NCBI GenBank assembly: GCA_034440615.1
Contig: JAOTOM010004829.1
Location: forward strand, 124,001 to 188,000
Source of the DNA: Ashinkailepas kermadecensis
Taxonomy: Eukaryota; Arthropoda; Thecostraca; Neolepadidae
Reading direction: 5' to 3'
Length of the DNA: 64,000 bases
In this document: positions 36,040-48,962 of the stretch, one piece after another
Layout: every line of letters starts with the position of its first letter
How positions within the stretch are numbered: position 1 is the stretch's first letter
Notes under the pieces: generated by a model
Told to the model about the DNA's origin: nothing
Databases searched by the model: none
What the model saw: the letters and a program-made list of their open reading frames with translations, nothing else
Program-made: the position numbers and the translations under genes

Positions 36040-39000
36040 CTCACAACGGGTCTCAATCGTTTAGCCGAATGGCACCCCAGGCTTGTGCAAACGCACGTGC
36101 CGCGAAGCTCTTTCTAATAATTATTTGTTCTATTTTTGGTGTATCAGGGCGTGGTGTGTGCGTGACTATTGATGACGGATCTACAAAAGAAGTCTTATGA
36201 ATATTCTTGTACGCGATTTGTCTGCCTTTTGTTGAACGAGGCGGAACCGCCGAACCATGTTCATGCTTTCTGCGGCCCGTCTGCCAATGGTTGAGGGATA
36301 AGTTAATGCTCTTGAGCAACCATTTTTTTTCCGTTTACCAAGTCAATTTTGCCTTCTTGGTATGCATCTTACGCCATTCCTTGAATCCACTCAAAATCGA
36401 CATGTGATGCAAGCAGTTCCAAGGCGACGCATATGCGACCCCTGGCTATGCGACCCCTGGCCGCATAGCCAGGGGCGGCTGCAGGGGAGGAAACGATGGC
36501 ATGCCCCTACAATAACCGAATCTTAGGGAAACGGACCTTTTCCTCCGATGGTCCCAAATTCTAGAAAATATAGAAAATTCGTGAAGTGAGAATTCTAAGC
36601 ACATTTCATAGAGACAATATTGACGTAGACTGATATCCATTTTCGTATTGTTCCAAACCTGATACGTTTTTAATCGAATTTGGTACAATTTTCGGTGTGC
36701 GCACTTGGCCGCTCCTCAAAGCCATTCGCCCACCTCGAAGATGGTTTGCTGTGTCTGCCCTTGGCTGTTATTTTAACAGCTCCAGCCGTTTTCTTCTCGT
36801 GCAGAGGTGATCAGCGGAGAAATACCCATGGTGTCTTCTTCCTGGAGAAAGTAATTTTGAGACCGAAGAAGAATCCAAACATACGAAGATGAAGACGTAT
36901 CAGGTGTGTTTTTCGCATGCTGAATTTTGTGGGCAAAGTGGATGTCGAGTAACTCGACACGAGGATGGTTTGAACAATGCTTAGAACCTCAGCTTGGGTG
37001 CGCAGCTGTCGTAGCTGAAGAAGTTGCAGTGGCTATGGGCTCACGTTTTCCACCTCCGCATGGTATTCCTCGAACGTGTTTGCAGGTGCTGGCGGAAGCT
37101 TGCTGCGCCCACATTTGCGACGCTCCGGCACAATAGGCGCATGCACATAAGGAATAGAGGCGGATTCTACTCCCACTCATCGCAAACTGAGATCGTCGTT
37201 GCATTCGTCCTGTGGAAGCTACATATACAACAACGAATTCAGCGAATTCAGAGTGGTCTCCCTCGCCGCGACCGTGCCCGCGCCCCTGCTGTGCGGGTCT
37301 GGCCGTGGCGTCACCCTGGAGCCCACTGCGCATGCGCAGCTGTGACGACGCTCCGAGAAGCGGGCCGTTGTCGGCGCACTGCACAGCGGTGGTATCTGCA
37401 GCTGATTGAGACCTGCGTCGGGTGGAGGTTGTATCTCTCGCTCGCGCTTCTGGGCTTCACCTCCTACCCCTGCCGCCGGCGCCCGCGGGCGGTTGCAGGG
37501 GGAACAGCTGTTTGTGACGCTCTTCGTCCACGTTGGGCACGGCAGCCGCCGAGTGCGGCGGTGTGGTGGCGCGCAGCTGTCTGGTGTGCTGGTTAGTTTC
37601 CCGACCGACCTGACGATGGACTTCAGACGGGCTGCTGACAAGGACGGAACCAGACGTGGTCGAGGCGACTGTCCCGGTCGTGAACGATTTTCTAAAAACA
37701 CATTCCAATGCTTACGTAACACTGGGAAGATTTTCGACATAAATACCAGGTGCATTTGGTGTCTGCGGCACGAACAATTCACGTCTCTGATTTAGTTGAT
37801 CGCCAGCCAGTCCATCTGGTATCGATACTGGAACATACGGCGATTCAGCACTAGTACAGACGGATCCAGCCGGACAGTGATCTGTTCACGAACGGTTACA
37901 CGATAACCAATGCAGCAGAGACAAGTGGTAATAAAGGCCGTACGGACCGAGTATCTTACCAGTATCCCACTCTATTAGTACCTCATGCAGCTATCAAAGT
38001 CTATAGATAGCTCACAGGCCAACCGACGATCTCATCTTGCTCCAAAACAGCAAGGAGCCTCGAGTGGTATTCGATATACACCATCGACATGGCCGACGAT
38101 GCTGAATGCCACTATGGTCACGTAGTGCTGTTGTCGCAGTGCTGATTGATTCGCAAGCTGATTGACACTAACGCTAGCGATATCGATATCGATCTGGTGA
38201 ACGATATTACCACTGAGTAGTTGAACTGGGGTAACCCTACAATAATATTGCTGTCGTCCGGGTTAACTGGGGTGAGCAAATTGCGGGGTAACGGAACTCA
38301 GTTAGTAAAACAAAAGCAGCATACCGTTCGAAAGAACGCAACTTACTGTATAGTTCCAAGCGTTCCAGTTGACATTCCATCATGCAAATGGGACCGTCCT
38401 TTTCAAGGGGGGGGGGGGGAAAGATCTGGTTGGCCCCACACTGGGTGATGCTCGGGAATTTGCCTTTTGAGAAGGCTGGCGGGGCACCAGCCCCTTCCAT
38501 CAATTGAACGTACCCAATCTAAAGGAAGGATCGCTTTTTCTATAGTTTGCTAAAGATGTACACTCCAGACCAGCTGAAATTACGCCATATGGAACTATCT
38601 TCCTGAAGGTGTCTTAATTGACGAAATTTAGATAAGATAAATGACCAAACGTGGTCGGTGCGCCCTAAAACTCAAATAACCAACTCACGAAATTCAGTTT
38701 TTGAAGCGCCCGAAAATCCAGCTGTGTAACAACGTCACGATTGTCAATAAAAGCACATGATCCACGTCAATCGTTACCTTACAACAGAAGATGAAAGGAT
38801 CAATCGTCTCTTCATAGCGATGCTCATGGTTGCAGTCCCCTGTATCGCATCCTTAACATTGCAGTTCATTGACATGGGCAAATATAAAACTTACAAATCG
38901 AACGAATCATGTGCTTTGATGTTCGTTTCTTTCTTTTTTACATGGTGGATTCGTGTACCTCATTTACCAATTGATGACTTGTTCCGCTGCAATTGTGTGT

Positions 39001-39735
39001 GCGCTGTTCTGGACACTAGCACCGTCCCGGTAAATTCGAATTCATCAGCGAACACAATTCTTCCTTTCTCGGAAGAAGGATCGATGTGACGGAAACGAGT
39101 TCTGTTTGGAGTTGTGTTGAGGATAATGCCGCTGGATCCGAGAGCATTGCCTTAGTTCATTTTTGCGGTTCAATATTGAAAATTCATGGACACAGAATGA
39201 TTTCTTTAGGAATGTTTGGTAATATTGCTATGCTACATAATTTAGGAATACATACAATTATTTCCGCTTGAGTAGTTGAATTGGCTTCGTCCTAGCTTTT
39301 CACCCCTCCCTCAATTGAACATTCATCAATACTTATATTAATATGGTGCTGTCCTATCCTATCTCAATCGACCGCAAACAGACCCTGAGCCAGTGAACAC
39401 TAACAAACCACTATTGCCAACAAAAGTGGTAAATATCTTCATATGCGCAACGTTCCCCAAAACCGGGTGACTCATTCCAATGTTGGTGGCTTGAGCGGCT
39501 TTGACTTGAGCGGATTATCCCCTATAAACGCTCTGAACAGACCCATTACGCCACTGAAATTCGATCCCATCCCAATTAGAATGTACTTTGCCTGCCCATA
39601 TAAGGTTTCATGGCAATTTGAGGGGATGTGCCATGACCTATGAAGGGTCCTGGCCAACCAAGGGAAGGAGCATGACCTACACACATCCCACTCATCTGGC
39701 TGCTGAGGAGCTTCGGATCAGCTACCGCGGCTTTC
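36040..39735. other. Unassigned sequence with a GC-rich block at 37250-37680
   Basis: No convincing exon. SINE-tail-like GTGCGCCCTAAAACTCAAAT occurs at 38659. Open frames of 190 codons (37024-37596) and 110 codons (38757-39089) show no motif. Confidence 0.35.
36439..36475. repeat. Inverted repeat, 14-bp arms, 9-nt loop
   Basis: CCCCTGGCTATGCG and CGCATAGCCAGGGG around ACCCCTGGC. The loop repeats part of the arm. Confidence 0.9.
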
Positions 39736-39739
39736 CTCC

Positions 39740-40275
39740 GTGCGCAAGCTCAAGTCATCCCGTTTAGATCTGCCGCCGACTCTGTTGACTGCTGGAAACG
39801 GCCAGCCATCATCGCCGCCCGCGGTGAATCGCGCGGCAGGAGACGACCCTTGGCCGTACGGTTTGGCACGTCGGCGAATCTGTCCGCCGCACCTGTCGGC
39901 GCCCCCGCCGCTGCCGTTTCTGTCCACGCCCCGGCGGCGCTGCCGCGGCGGCGCCCGGCACCGAGCAGCAGTTGTGGCCCTGCGTCCGCCGCCCGCCGCC
40001 CGCCCGTCGGTGACGTCACGCCAGTTGTGCGCGCCGGCACTGAGAGCTGGCGCGCGGCGGCGGCGGCGGCGGCGGCGACATGTGGCGCCGCCGTCAAGAG
40101 GCTCATGCACCGCGGGCCGGCGCCCCTGGTGGCTTGCCGACGGGAGGCGACGATTTGGCGAGTGGGATCACGAGTAGATATCGCAGGTGTCCGGCTCGGT
40201 GGATGTCGGTCGATGCGACCAGGGCCGCCGCACCTAGGCCTGTTCTCAGCTGGAAGGCGGGGGGGGGGGGGGGGG
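39740..40275. promoter_or_regulatory. CpG-rich island with one CRE site
   Basis: CpG-dense block containing TGACGTCA at 40011-40018 and a G17 run at 40259-40275. About 180 bp further, ATG 40459 encodes MDLLPETPPKVKAS before a weak GTAGTG donor, so a first exon is conceivable but unsupported by any downstream exon. Confidence 0.35.
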
Positions 40276-40519
40276 TGAGTTGGCGGTACTACAAGGTTGA
40301 GTCGGAAATAAGCACGGACGAAGCTGAGCTTGCCTGCTTTTAATTCTTCAAGTCGGTGTGTGCCGGCTCGGTGTTGCGAACATTACGCCGTGTTCGTCGT
40401 CAGCTGTTCACCGACCCAAGTTCTACCCGGCGTGGAGATCGCTACAGTAGAGAACATCATGGACTTACTGCCGGAGACTCCTCCGAAAGTTAAAGCTTCC
40501 GTAGTGTGCGTGTGTTCAT

Positions 40520-43185
40520 AGGCGTAGCCACCGGAGCTGGAATTCCCTCGGAAAACTCACTCGACCACGTGCCGCAGTGCGTTCATGGTCCAACTCCCAC
40601 CAAACAAGCTTAGACACGTACAAATGGCTTGCTTCCTCCCTCGGCTGAGGAATTCCTGACCGTGCTTCTGTGCGTTGTGTGTTGGTAGCGGAGCCCCGAG
40701 ACAAATACCAAATACATGTGGCTTGCTTTGAAAGAAGTCTATGCTAAAATTGAAATATTCCACATTTGATTTTTCTGAAGCACGAGATTCGCTTTAATGT
40801 CGCAATACCAGATATGTTTGAATTGCTTCGCCAATACCACAACAATAACAGATGTTATCTTCAATCTCAGATTATTTTGAACTTCTTCACTGACGTACAA
40901 AGCGTAATGATCATTTCGCCATTGGTGATTCAAGACACGTCGTCGAGATCCGGTGGGGAACGCCAAGCATGAAGTAGAAACAAGTCACATTTTTAACCAG
41001 GAGTTAAACTAATACCAAGGTTGGAACAGTTAATCTCAAGATTGGATCAAGCCCCAGGGAGGAGGGGCAGACGGAACCTGATTTTGCTGAATCAACGAAA
41101 CAACAATTCACAGCCGGTGCTCTATTTTTGACAGTATTCCAATTATGTTTTGAATCAAGTCGAGATCTCGGCAGTGGTAGACACTTTCTATTTTGGACAG
41201 AAAGGCTTTTTAAATCTCACGAACGGCTGGATTTCCGGACAGCCGCAGCCAATTGGTGCGAAAGGCTGGCGACATGTAAAGGGCATGCCATTTTCATGCC
41301 CTTAACTGTGCCGGCCTTGGGCTGTCGACTCGTGGAGTCGACGTGGAGCAGTGTATCGGGGCGAACCAGATCCGTCGCAAGGTTGAGAGGCCGGACCTTA
41401 TGGGCCCGACTTCGCCGGTGCATGCCGTGCATCGACTACGCCGGTGCACGCCGTGCGGCCGGTGGACGTCGGGAGAGCAAGCCTCCGAACTGGGCTTCTT
41501 TTCCGAACACGCCGCACAGACTGTGTAGCCACCCGGTAGTCAATCTCTGCTCTTCGTGGAAGTGCCAGTGGAAGTGGAAGTTGCTGACGGCTGCTCGTTG
41601 CGCTCCATTAGCGCTTAAAAGTAGAAAGTTCGCATAGCTGACATTTTATAGCAACCGAACCTCATTAACCTGACCAGGCGCGGTCTTTTGCCTGCTCTGC
41701 TCTGAAGTGCTTTTGAGCGCAGGGAAGATAGTGCGGTCCTTGGCTGTTTGAAATGCATGGTTTTCTCTTCAATTTTTTTTTCTCAATGTTAGCGTGCATT
41801 TGTTTTCTTCCCTTTTAACGTAAATGAAATTCCTCAGTAGGTGCACTGCAGTTGGTTTATTAAAGTACCACCAATATTGAATGCCAGACGATATCTGTGG
41901 TTCGTTAGCCTTCGCAGGGGTGTGGCTTCCTATCGTTTTGTAGGTGGCTGGACATTTACAATAATTATTGCACCTACATGGACGAACTTGCCGTTAGGTG
42001 TACGAGCGTATACCGGATTAAGTCGACTCGCAGGAAGACTATCGACTCACGAAGCTGAGGGAGGTGCAGTGGGATTCATGGCAACCTCGTATGTCGTTTG
42101 GGTGGATTTTTAAATTCGCTCATAAGAAAAGGCGAATGCAGTCTCAAATGATGTGAAGCTCAATTTCCCATCATAATGAAATAGAAAGTGCTCTCCCACC
42201 ACCACCACCACCAACCGCCCGAGTTTGCAAGCAATGATGTCATTGCTTTGGAATAAGTCGGACATCCACTTTATCACCTTCCAAAGTACCTGTAGTCATT
42301 TTAAGTCATATTGCTCGTCGTATGCTGAATTAAGCGGCTTTGTCAGCTTTCTTAGGACGTCAGCAGCATTAGAACGTAAGGTTTATCAGGTCGGTCATTT
42401 GTCTACTATTGCTCAGTAACGGGTGGTGATGGACTTGTTCTGAATTAATAATGATGACTGTATGCTGACATGGTCACTGATGTGGCTGTCATAGTTCAGC
42501 AGCACGGTCAGTTTTTGTGAGGACATTTCTGTGGGAGATAAAATATGGCACTTTGTACTGTCGAGGACTTTATATGGCTATTTGCATATAATGCTTGAAT
42601 GTCGGAAACGGGCACCTACCCAGCGGAGTCTCTTGCTGCCATTCTTTTGGCATGTACTACTACCACAAGGACATTTTATTGTATGTGTAGCTGTGTGGTC
42701 GTTGCGACCTAAAACTCGAATAATCAAGGCATCACAATCGATCGATTTGAAGTAGCTGTAGAACGACAGGTGCGGTGCTGTCGTAGCTGCGGTGGCCCTT
42801 TTGTGACGACATTGATATGTTTACGGTATAATTTATTGATAGCCGAAATAGTGGTGCAGCAGTCTGGTGTTTTAATCTTCAACTAGTCGGGGTCCTGAAA
42901 GGAAACGGATGTTAGTAGCCTTTCAGCACAAACGTAACTCCAGAGGGGTCCTCGACTTGCAAGTTAACTGCTATTTGTGCATCATGTTGGGGTAAATGAT
43001 AAATAAGTCACGGTATGATGTTACACCAACAAAGGCATTCAGTGCTATGCTCCCAGTCTGTTCGAAATCACCCTCCCCCAATGTTGGGCGCGACACTCAC
43101 CCATTTCCAGTGGTGCGATACCCAAGTGTGTTGCGCACCCCAATGTACTGCGCCAGTTTCCCGCCGTTCGGGGCCACATTCCGCC
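40520..43185. other. Unassigned sequence
   Basis: No exon recognised. The 169-codon frame 41128-41637 has no motif. SINE-tail-like GTTGCGACCTAAAACTCGAA occurs at 42701. Confidence 0.35.
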
Positions 43186-43189
43186 ATCG

Positions 43190-43500
43190 CTCGGTACCGT
43201 GCTCGTGAGACCGACAGCGTGTGGGGTCTTTGTGCGGTTTCTGCCCATGTTGCCGCGCATCGACGGTCGCTTTTCCGGGGCAGCGGTGGCACCGGCTGCC
43301 GGCCGTTTCGTCGCGCTCTGCCCGGGACGGTGGCGGTGGCGGCGGCCGGGGTCGCGCGCGCCTCGCCCCGCCGCTCTGCGTCTCGCCGTGGCCGCGGACC
43401 TTGGCGGCCACTGTTCCGGCACCGTCAGCGGCGTGCGGCGCGAGGCACGCGGGGAGAGGTGGTCACGTCGCCGTCGGCCACCAGTCGGACCGGCGCACAG
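43190..43500. promoter_or_regulatory. CpG-rich island
   Basis: CpG-dense block with composition-driven open frames on both strands; no exon could be assigned to it. Confidence 0.3.
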
Positions 43501-44036
43501 TGGGGAAAATCGCGATTTAGACAGAATGAATTCAAGAAATGTTTTCTTGATTTCTTCACCTTTTTTGGATGCAAATTATGTTTTTAAAATGTTGGTAGTT
43601 TTCAAATATGTGGCTCATTTTAGCTTGTCAGTAAGACGTTAAGTCAGAATATTCGCTTAAATGCAACCATTGTTGATATAACCCGGGAGTACGCGTACAC
43701 AAGCGGTACATTGGATGCATACAGTACTGGGCTATGGTTGATGTTCAGGTAAAACGTTTATGGTCTAATAGCTATTACCATTTGGAGCATATCGATATGC
43801 GTACATCGTAGTTTCATTTAAACCCATTGCCCTATGCTTTCAATTTCAATACGGAGTCACGATACCAGTCCAGTACTTTGAAACGTTTTCTGAAAACATG
43901 GAGACATGAACTATGTTTAACGCGAGTTGACGCAACGCAGCATACGCCATTCAAATCTGCACATGCTTCCGTGCATGAACCAACCTGATTTCATTGCGAC
44001 CATTTGCGACCCGACGAATTATTCAATTCCAAACAT

Positions 44037-44160
<124 letters not shown>

Positions 44161-44762
44161 TACTTGTATTGAGGTAATCCACAATGGACTTGTGGCTATT
44201 ACAACCTCGCGTTAATTAGATAAAACAGCATAGCACAACAGGTCAAAATCACATCACAGTTAAGCCGGTGGTCATACATGTCATAATAAAATAAAATGAT
44301 TTTTTTTTAAATACAGCAGGGCGAGCAGCAAATCAGTCCGGCACGGGCGGCACGTTAAACAGGTGCCGCCGTATGTGGCGACCAAAGATCGGCATGGTAA
44401 GTCGCATCAGCTCGGGTGGCAGCGAGTTGTACATAAGTGGTGCTCTGGAGCTAAATCGTATCTTCCCCATCTCAGTGCGGGACCGGGGGACATGCAAGTG
44501 ATGATCCTGACGGATGGTCGACGCACCTTGATGCACCTTGACGCACCATGGGTGGTCGACGCACCATGACGACGCACCTTGTGCGTGAGGCACAGGGTGT
44601 GGTATCTGGCCAGGTTCTCTCCGCCGAGCCAGCCCAGTCTCCTCGGGAGATCCGAAACATGGTCAAACTTTTTACGGCCGAAAATTACTTTTGCCGAATA
44701 GTTTATCATTTTTTTTAATGCGAGCCAGGTTCTTTTTGGTTTCATTACCACACATGTCTAGG
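44161..44762 (-). mobile_element. LINE relic, RT C-terminus and 3' UTR (CR1/L2-like)
   Basis: Read on the minus strand, two shifted frames give a LINE RT C-terminal domain. First comes FGRKKFDHVSDLPRRLGWL and YHTLCLTHKVRRHG, then after a local GCACC-rich duplication HVPRSRTEMGKIRFSSRAPL and MYNSLPPELMRL. The pattern of R-R-T-E-x-G-x-x-xFS-RAP-x-x-NSLP marks the end of CR1/L2-type polymerases. A stop and about 170 bp of 3' UTR follow, leading straight into (TCTG)31. MITE copy B interrupts or bounds its 5' side. Confidence 0.65.
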
Positions 44763-45240
44763 CAGTGATAAATTATTCGTAAAATAGGGTGGAATATACC
44801 ACACTCTGAACACTCAATCGACATCTCTCTCCAAGAAGTATCGACATCCTGCTCCTTGATGTGTCCTTATGAAGTCTTCGTGACTCCTTTCTAACATAGT
44901 CCCGTTTATAAATATTATGTACATTTTCTCGATAAGGAATGGTGATACACGAACATTTTGCAACGCACTTTCAGGTAAAGAGATTACCTAAAATGTAATA
45001 TGGCATACCATACCAGTTGCATAGGTATTATTTCCTCTATCCTAAATATAGCTCTCCCTAAATTATGAATCTCAAAACAAATGATGAAGGTACAGTCATA
45101 AGTACCTACACAATAGGCTGAAATTTGAGTCTGAAAGACATCAAAATCATTATAAATGATACTAATTCCATAGCAAATTTCTACATCCTACTGTGTCGTT
45201 TCGACATCTCACCTAACGGCAAACCATTATTTTAACTAGG
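44763..45240 (+). mobile_element. hAT-like MITE, copy B (complete, 478 bp)
   Basis: Full-length copy in the same orientation as copy A, starting CAGTGATAAATTATTCGT. It is flanked by the exact 8-bp duplication TGTCTAGG (44755-44762 and 45241-45248). The right terminus is decayed (ends TTTAACTAGG), but the target duplication fixes the boundary. It sits immediately upstream, in minus-strand sense, of a minus-strand LINE relic and probably inserted into it. Confidence 0.85.
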
Positions 45241-45843
45241 TGTCTAGGTCTTTAACCCGGTCTTTCCGGTCAGGTCCTCGCACACCGTCTCGGGAGTGGG
45301 CATGATATGTCCGCTCTAATCTCTAAACTAAGCGTCGCACGAAAACGAAACAGGTGTCATCGGAAAGCGCCCGACGAGCAGGGCCCGAAACCATCCCCAA
45401 TGTTTTCTCCCCAAAAAAGTGACATCACTAGGGGGTTATGAGGTCACGACGGACGTCATACTTTTGGCTCTAGGGAGTTCACTTCGGATAGGATTTAAAA
45501 ACAACTTATTTGCAGTCGGAAAATGAAGGCGAAATCGACCATGGTCCCAAAATGCCCACCAAATTCTGTTTTTATCTTCAAACTTAATCTTAAAGTTCAA
45601 TCTTAAAGAGTTTTCTATTTTGACATTTTTCTTCTCATGGGTGAAGCTCACCGAGAAGCGTTGTTTTTATATAGTAAACTTAGCCTCCTAAAAAGTGCTT
45701 ACTTCAGCCAAAATCATCAATTTTAGCCGTAATTGGCAAATATGTAAAACAAATAAGTCACTGGCTGGCTGTGGGAGAGTGCTTGCCGAGCCCAGCTCCG
45801 TATCAGCTACCGGATGTCAGCCGAGGACAGACCGCAGTGCTAG

Positions 45844-46430
45844 AAGCGAAAGGAGAAAGTAAAGGCGGCGTTCAGACAGAGGACGGGCCTCTGGGTGGAC
45901 GAGCCCCGTTCCGGTGGTAGCGGGAACTCTAATGACGGCAACACCGCCCGTCGTGCCTTCTGCTCGCCAGTGGACTTCGCCGCCTGCACCGGAGTCGACC
46001 AACAACTGATGAATGACATCTACATCATCCCGCAGGCCATCAGGTGCTTCCACAAAGCCAACACAGCATGTATGGGTGTATCCCATGTTCACTGCCCTCC
46101 ACAGGCTGCTGGCCTACTCAGCAGAAGTCGAGTCATGCCATCTCCCAATCAGCATGATGTCGGAAGAAGCCACCGAGCCCGCCAACAAGCGCGTCCGCCA
46201 GTACAGGCGTCGGCACAGTAGAAAGGACTGAACATAGAATAGAAAGGCCTCCACACGATGTCCGACATGTTCGGCTACCTCGTGGTAGCCAGCGACCCTC
46301 TGCTGAGCAGCCTGGACCTGCAGTGCCGACGAGTCATCTGCGCCAAGCGCCAGGGGAAGCTGCTGCCGGAGACCCTGACCATGCTGGCTGATCCCCAGCT
46401 GCCTGCCCACGAGACGGAAGCTGTGGGCGA
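45844..46430 (+). pseudogene. Broken copy of an interspersed, mobile-element-like gene family
   Basis: From 45871 one frame reads FRQRTGLWVDEPRSGGSGNS, NDGNTARRAF and then TGVDQQLMNDIYIIPQAI. A second frame takes over near 46080: WVYPMFTALHRLLAY and PISMMSEEATEPANKRVRQY with RRRHSRK. After stops at 46229-46240 the first frame returns at 46258 with SDMFGYLVVASDPLLSS and KLLPETLTMLADPQLP. From memory, this order (GGSG-T-NDGNTARR; YPM-x-x-x-x-HKxLxH; SEEA-E-RNK; SSDPLISS; LSPETL) is a repeated protein family in arthropod and cnidarian genomes whose function I do not know. About twenty residues are missing before WVYPM. A Ser/Asp-rich tail at 46440 runs into the 32-bp array. Confidence 0.55.
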
Positions 46431-46439
46431 CAGCTCCCG

Positions 46440-46850
46440 CACCGCTATCGGCAGCGACAGCAGCAGCAGCAGCGACGGCGACAGCAGCAGCGATGGACGA
46501 GCAGCAACGTCGACAGCAACAGCGATGGACGAGCAGCGACGTCGGCAGCAGCAGCGATGGACGAGCAGCGACGGCGACAGCAACAGCGATGGACGAGCAG
46601 CGACGTCGACAGCAGCAGCGATGGACGAGCAGCGACGTCGACAGCAGCAGCGATGGACGAGCAGCAACGTCGACAGCAGCAGCGATGGACGAGCAGCGAC
46701 GTCGACAGCAACAGCGATGGACGAGCAGCGACGTCGACAGCAACAGCGATGGCCGAGCAGCGACGGCGACAGCAGCAGCGATGGACGAGCAGCGACGGCG
46801 ACAGCAGCAGCGATGGACCAGCAGCGACGTCGACAGCAACAGCGATAAGT
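46440..46850. repeat. 32-bp minisatellite, CAG/CGA-rich
   Basis: Unit of 32 bp (GACAGCAGCAGCGATGGACG then AGCAGCGACGTC), about 12 copies with CGTCGACAG/CGGCGACAG variants. The unit has no stop in any + frame, so the same 32-residue peptide cycles through three frames. It starts inside the Ser/Asp-rich tail of the adjacent pseudogene. Confidence 0.9.
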
Positions 46851-46859
46851 GAGCAGCGA

Positions 46860-48095
46860 GTGTTTTCTTTGCGTTCAGTGATATATCCACTGCATTGGAC
46901 GCCATGTATTTGTGCTGGTATATTATAAAATATATACATGAAGTAAACCAGATATGTGTGCATGTCACTTGATAAGCCTCGTAAGAGCAAAAATCAGACC
47001 TGCGTGCCCGTACACCTGTCGCACGTCACACCTCAAAACACTCCCGTTGATCCCGATTCGGTGACCTGTGGCATCAAAGGGGTCAAAAGTAGCCAAATCT
47101 GGCCGGTTAGCATTGCTTGCTTGGGATCGCTCTAAAAGCTACAGGTTTGCTCTGAGAGCGTTGAATCCAGCTTCGGCCGATTCGTTTCGATTTTTTTTTT
47201 CACGTCAAATGAGCGGTAACAAGTCACATGTGATTAAAGGTCACTCACAAGTCATGTCAGGTCAAGTTATGTCAGGTCAGGTCATGTGAAGAAAAAAATG
47301 TCGCGGGAGCGCGAATTGATATAAATCGTGTTGTTTTTACACATTTTCAGACGCCGGATGCTGATTACAACGCATCATAAGCCTGTAAATCTACGCTAAC
47401 AGCATCGGGTCACGTGAGGTCAAATGGTTCCTCAGTGACCCAAGATGATCTTGATCAGTTACCTGGTGACATACCGGGCTCTTGGCAGCCGTATCTGAAC
47501 ATCGCTAATATTGAGCCCAAACTGACGCGTATACGGTGGAGGCAGCACGAAAGCACCTGCAGCGCATTTTCCACATGCCGTGGAAACCTTTAGTCATGAC
47601 GTCATAACTCCGTGACCTGACCTGAAGCTTCTGTGAAGCTTCTTCTAGCGTCAAAATGTGTTAAATTTACCACTACATTAGTTTGCAAAGTTTGTTTTCG
47701 CTCCGTCCAGCGGTATGCCAGCTGGCAGTTAATTCATGCTAAATAGCAATTGTCTGCACCGTGCGGCGTCCGGCCGCGTCGTTTGATGTGATGGCTTTGG
47801 CATGTTGGAGCTCGGGCAGGGAGCGGCACGAATTGGAACACTCCCGGCTCCAGTATCCAGTGCCGCGGTGTTTGCACGATGTGCCTTGATGCAGCGCGGT
47901 GTCGCCCATTTTGACCTCCGCAAACTGTTTGCTCGACTGTGGTGCGAGAATGGAAGTGTCAGCTTCACGCCGCATGATTGCATCATCGATCCACGCGGAT
48001 TATTGCGCGACTACAGTCCACCCATTTCCGTGAACTCCGTCTAGTGTTTGTTTTCCACAAATGAAACTCGCATTGGGTCGCTGCTGCCTCCAGTG
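46860..48095. other. Unassigned sequence with clustered AGGTCA half-sites
   Basis: AGGTCA occurs at 47238, 47259, 47274 and 47279 (the last two overlapping as AGGTCAGGTCA), with TGACCTGACCTG near 47608. These match nuclear receptor half-sites but may be a simple local repeat. A TGACGTCA lies at 47597. Confidence 0.3.
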
Positions 48096-48099
48096 CTAG

Positions 48100-48481
48100 C
48101 TTGGGGATTGTCGAGTAGCCTTCGTGCCACGAGCACGTGCGCGTGCCGCAGCGGCGGCGGTGGCGGCGTTGGCGGCGGCGGCCGGGCCTGGCCGGGCCTG
48201 GCCGGCCGAGCTGCGGCACACCAGCCTCACCGGCCCCCTCGGTGCTCGTCCCTGGCGCCAGCTGCGGCGCGCCGTGCCGCCTGCTAGCGGGCGGACCGCA
48301 ACCTTCGGCCGGCCGGCGGGCGGCGCGCCGGCCGTCCGTGCGGCGGCCTCCAGTGACGAGTCTAGGCGGCCGGCAGCAGTGTCGATCGTGGTGTGTTCAT
48401 GGCGGCGCGCGCGGGCGGCTGCCATGCGCCCGACCGTTTCGCCTACCTGACATTATGGCAGACTTCGGCGACGATGACATG
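48100..48481 (+). promoter_or_regulatory. CpG-rich island with a possible 27-nt first coding exon
   Basis: A dense CpG-rich block (48120-48450) is followed by ATG at 48455 and nine codons, MADFGDDDM, ending exactly at ATG|GTGAGT (exon end 48481, phase 0). A CpG island followed by a short acidic N-terminus and a consensus donor is typical of a housekeeping gene start. The remaining exons were not found, so the gene cannot be named. It could lie inside a long coactivator intron or be a separate gene running off the window. The longer open frame reading through the donor (from 48137) is composition-driven. Confidence 0.35.
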
Positions 48482-48962
48482 GTGAGTGCGGTGCTGCGGA
48501 GAGACGCCGCCGTGGTTGTGGCAGCGGCCACGCGGCCTCTCACCAGATCAGGCGCAGACGGCAGTCGAGTTCAATGTTTTGGTCTCTTTTCAAGGTCGAC
48601 GTTGGCTGCGAAGATCACGGTGAAAGTTGGCGCAGCGCCGGCCGAATTGGTGACGCCCGAGAAGTTTGGCAGCGCGTTCTTTTGTGATGGCCAGATTGTT
48701 CCGTGTTGCGGAGTGTTGAGTGTTCCTGGTCGTGGTGACGTGCTCCTTGGCCTTGGCACGTTGTGATTGGTGGTTTTTGCTGACAATGGACTGGGTGGGC
48801 ACGTCCCGGGATGGCCGTCCGCCGTGGTCTGTGTGTTTCGGGCGTAGGCAGGAAGGACGGGCTGGGCTGGCCATACCATCCAATGGGTCTTAGCTGTGGC
48901 GCTTTTATTAGTTGCGTTCTGGTGAACCCATTTCCTGGCACGGATGGCGTCGTGTTCAGCTT

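Noticed and set aside
36806..36903. Internal exon between CTCGTGCAG and CAG|GTGTGT
   Set aside because: Signals look reasonable, but every + frame contains a stop inside and no family similarity was seen.
40459..40500. First exon MDLLPETPPKVKAS after a CpG-rich island
   Set aside because: The donor GTAGTG is weak and no downstream exon was found; noted only as a possibility.
41128..41637. 169-codon open frame
   Set aside because: GC-rich sequence, no recognisable domain, biased composition, no supporting exon signals.
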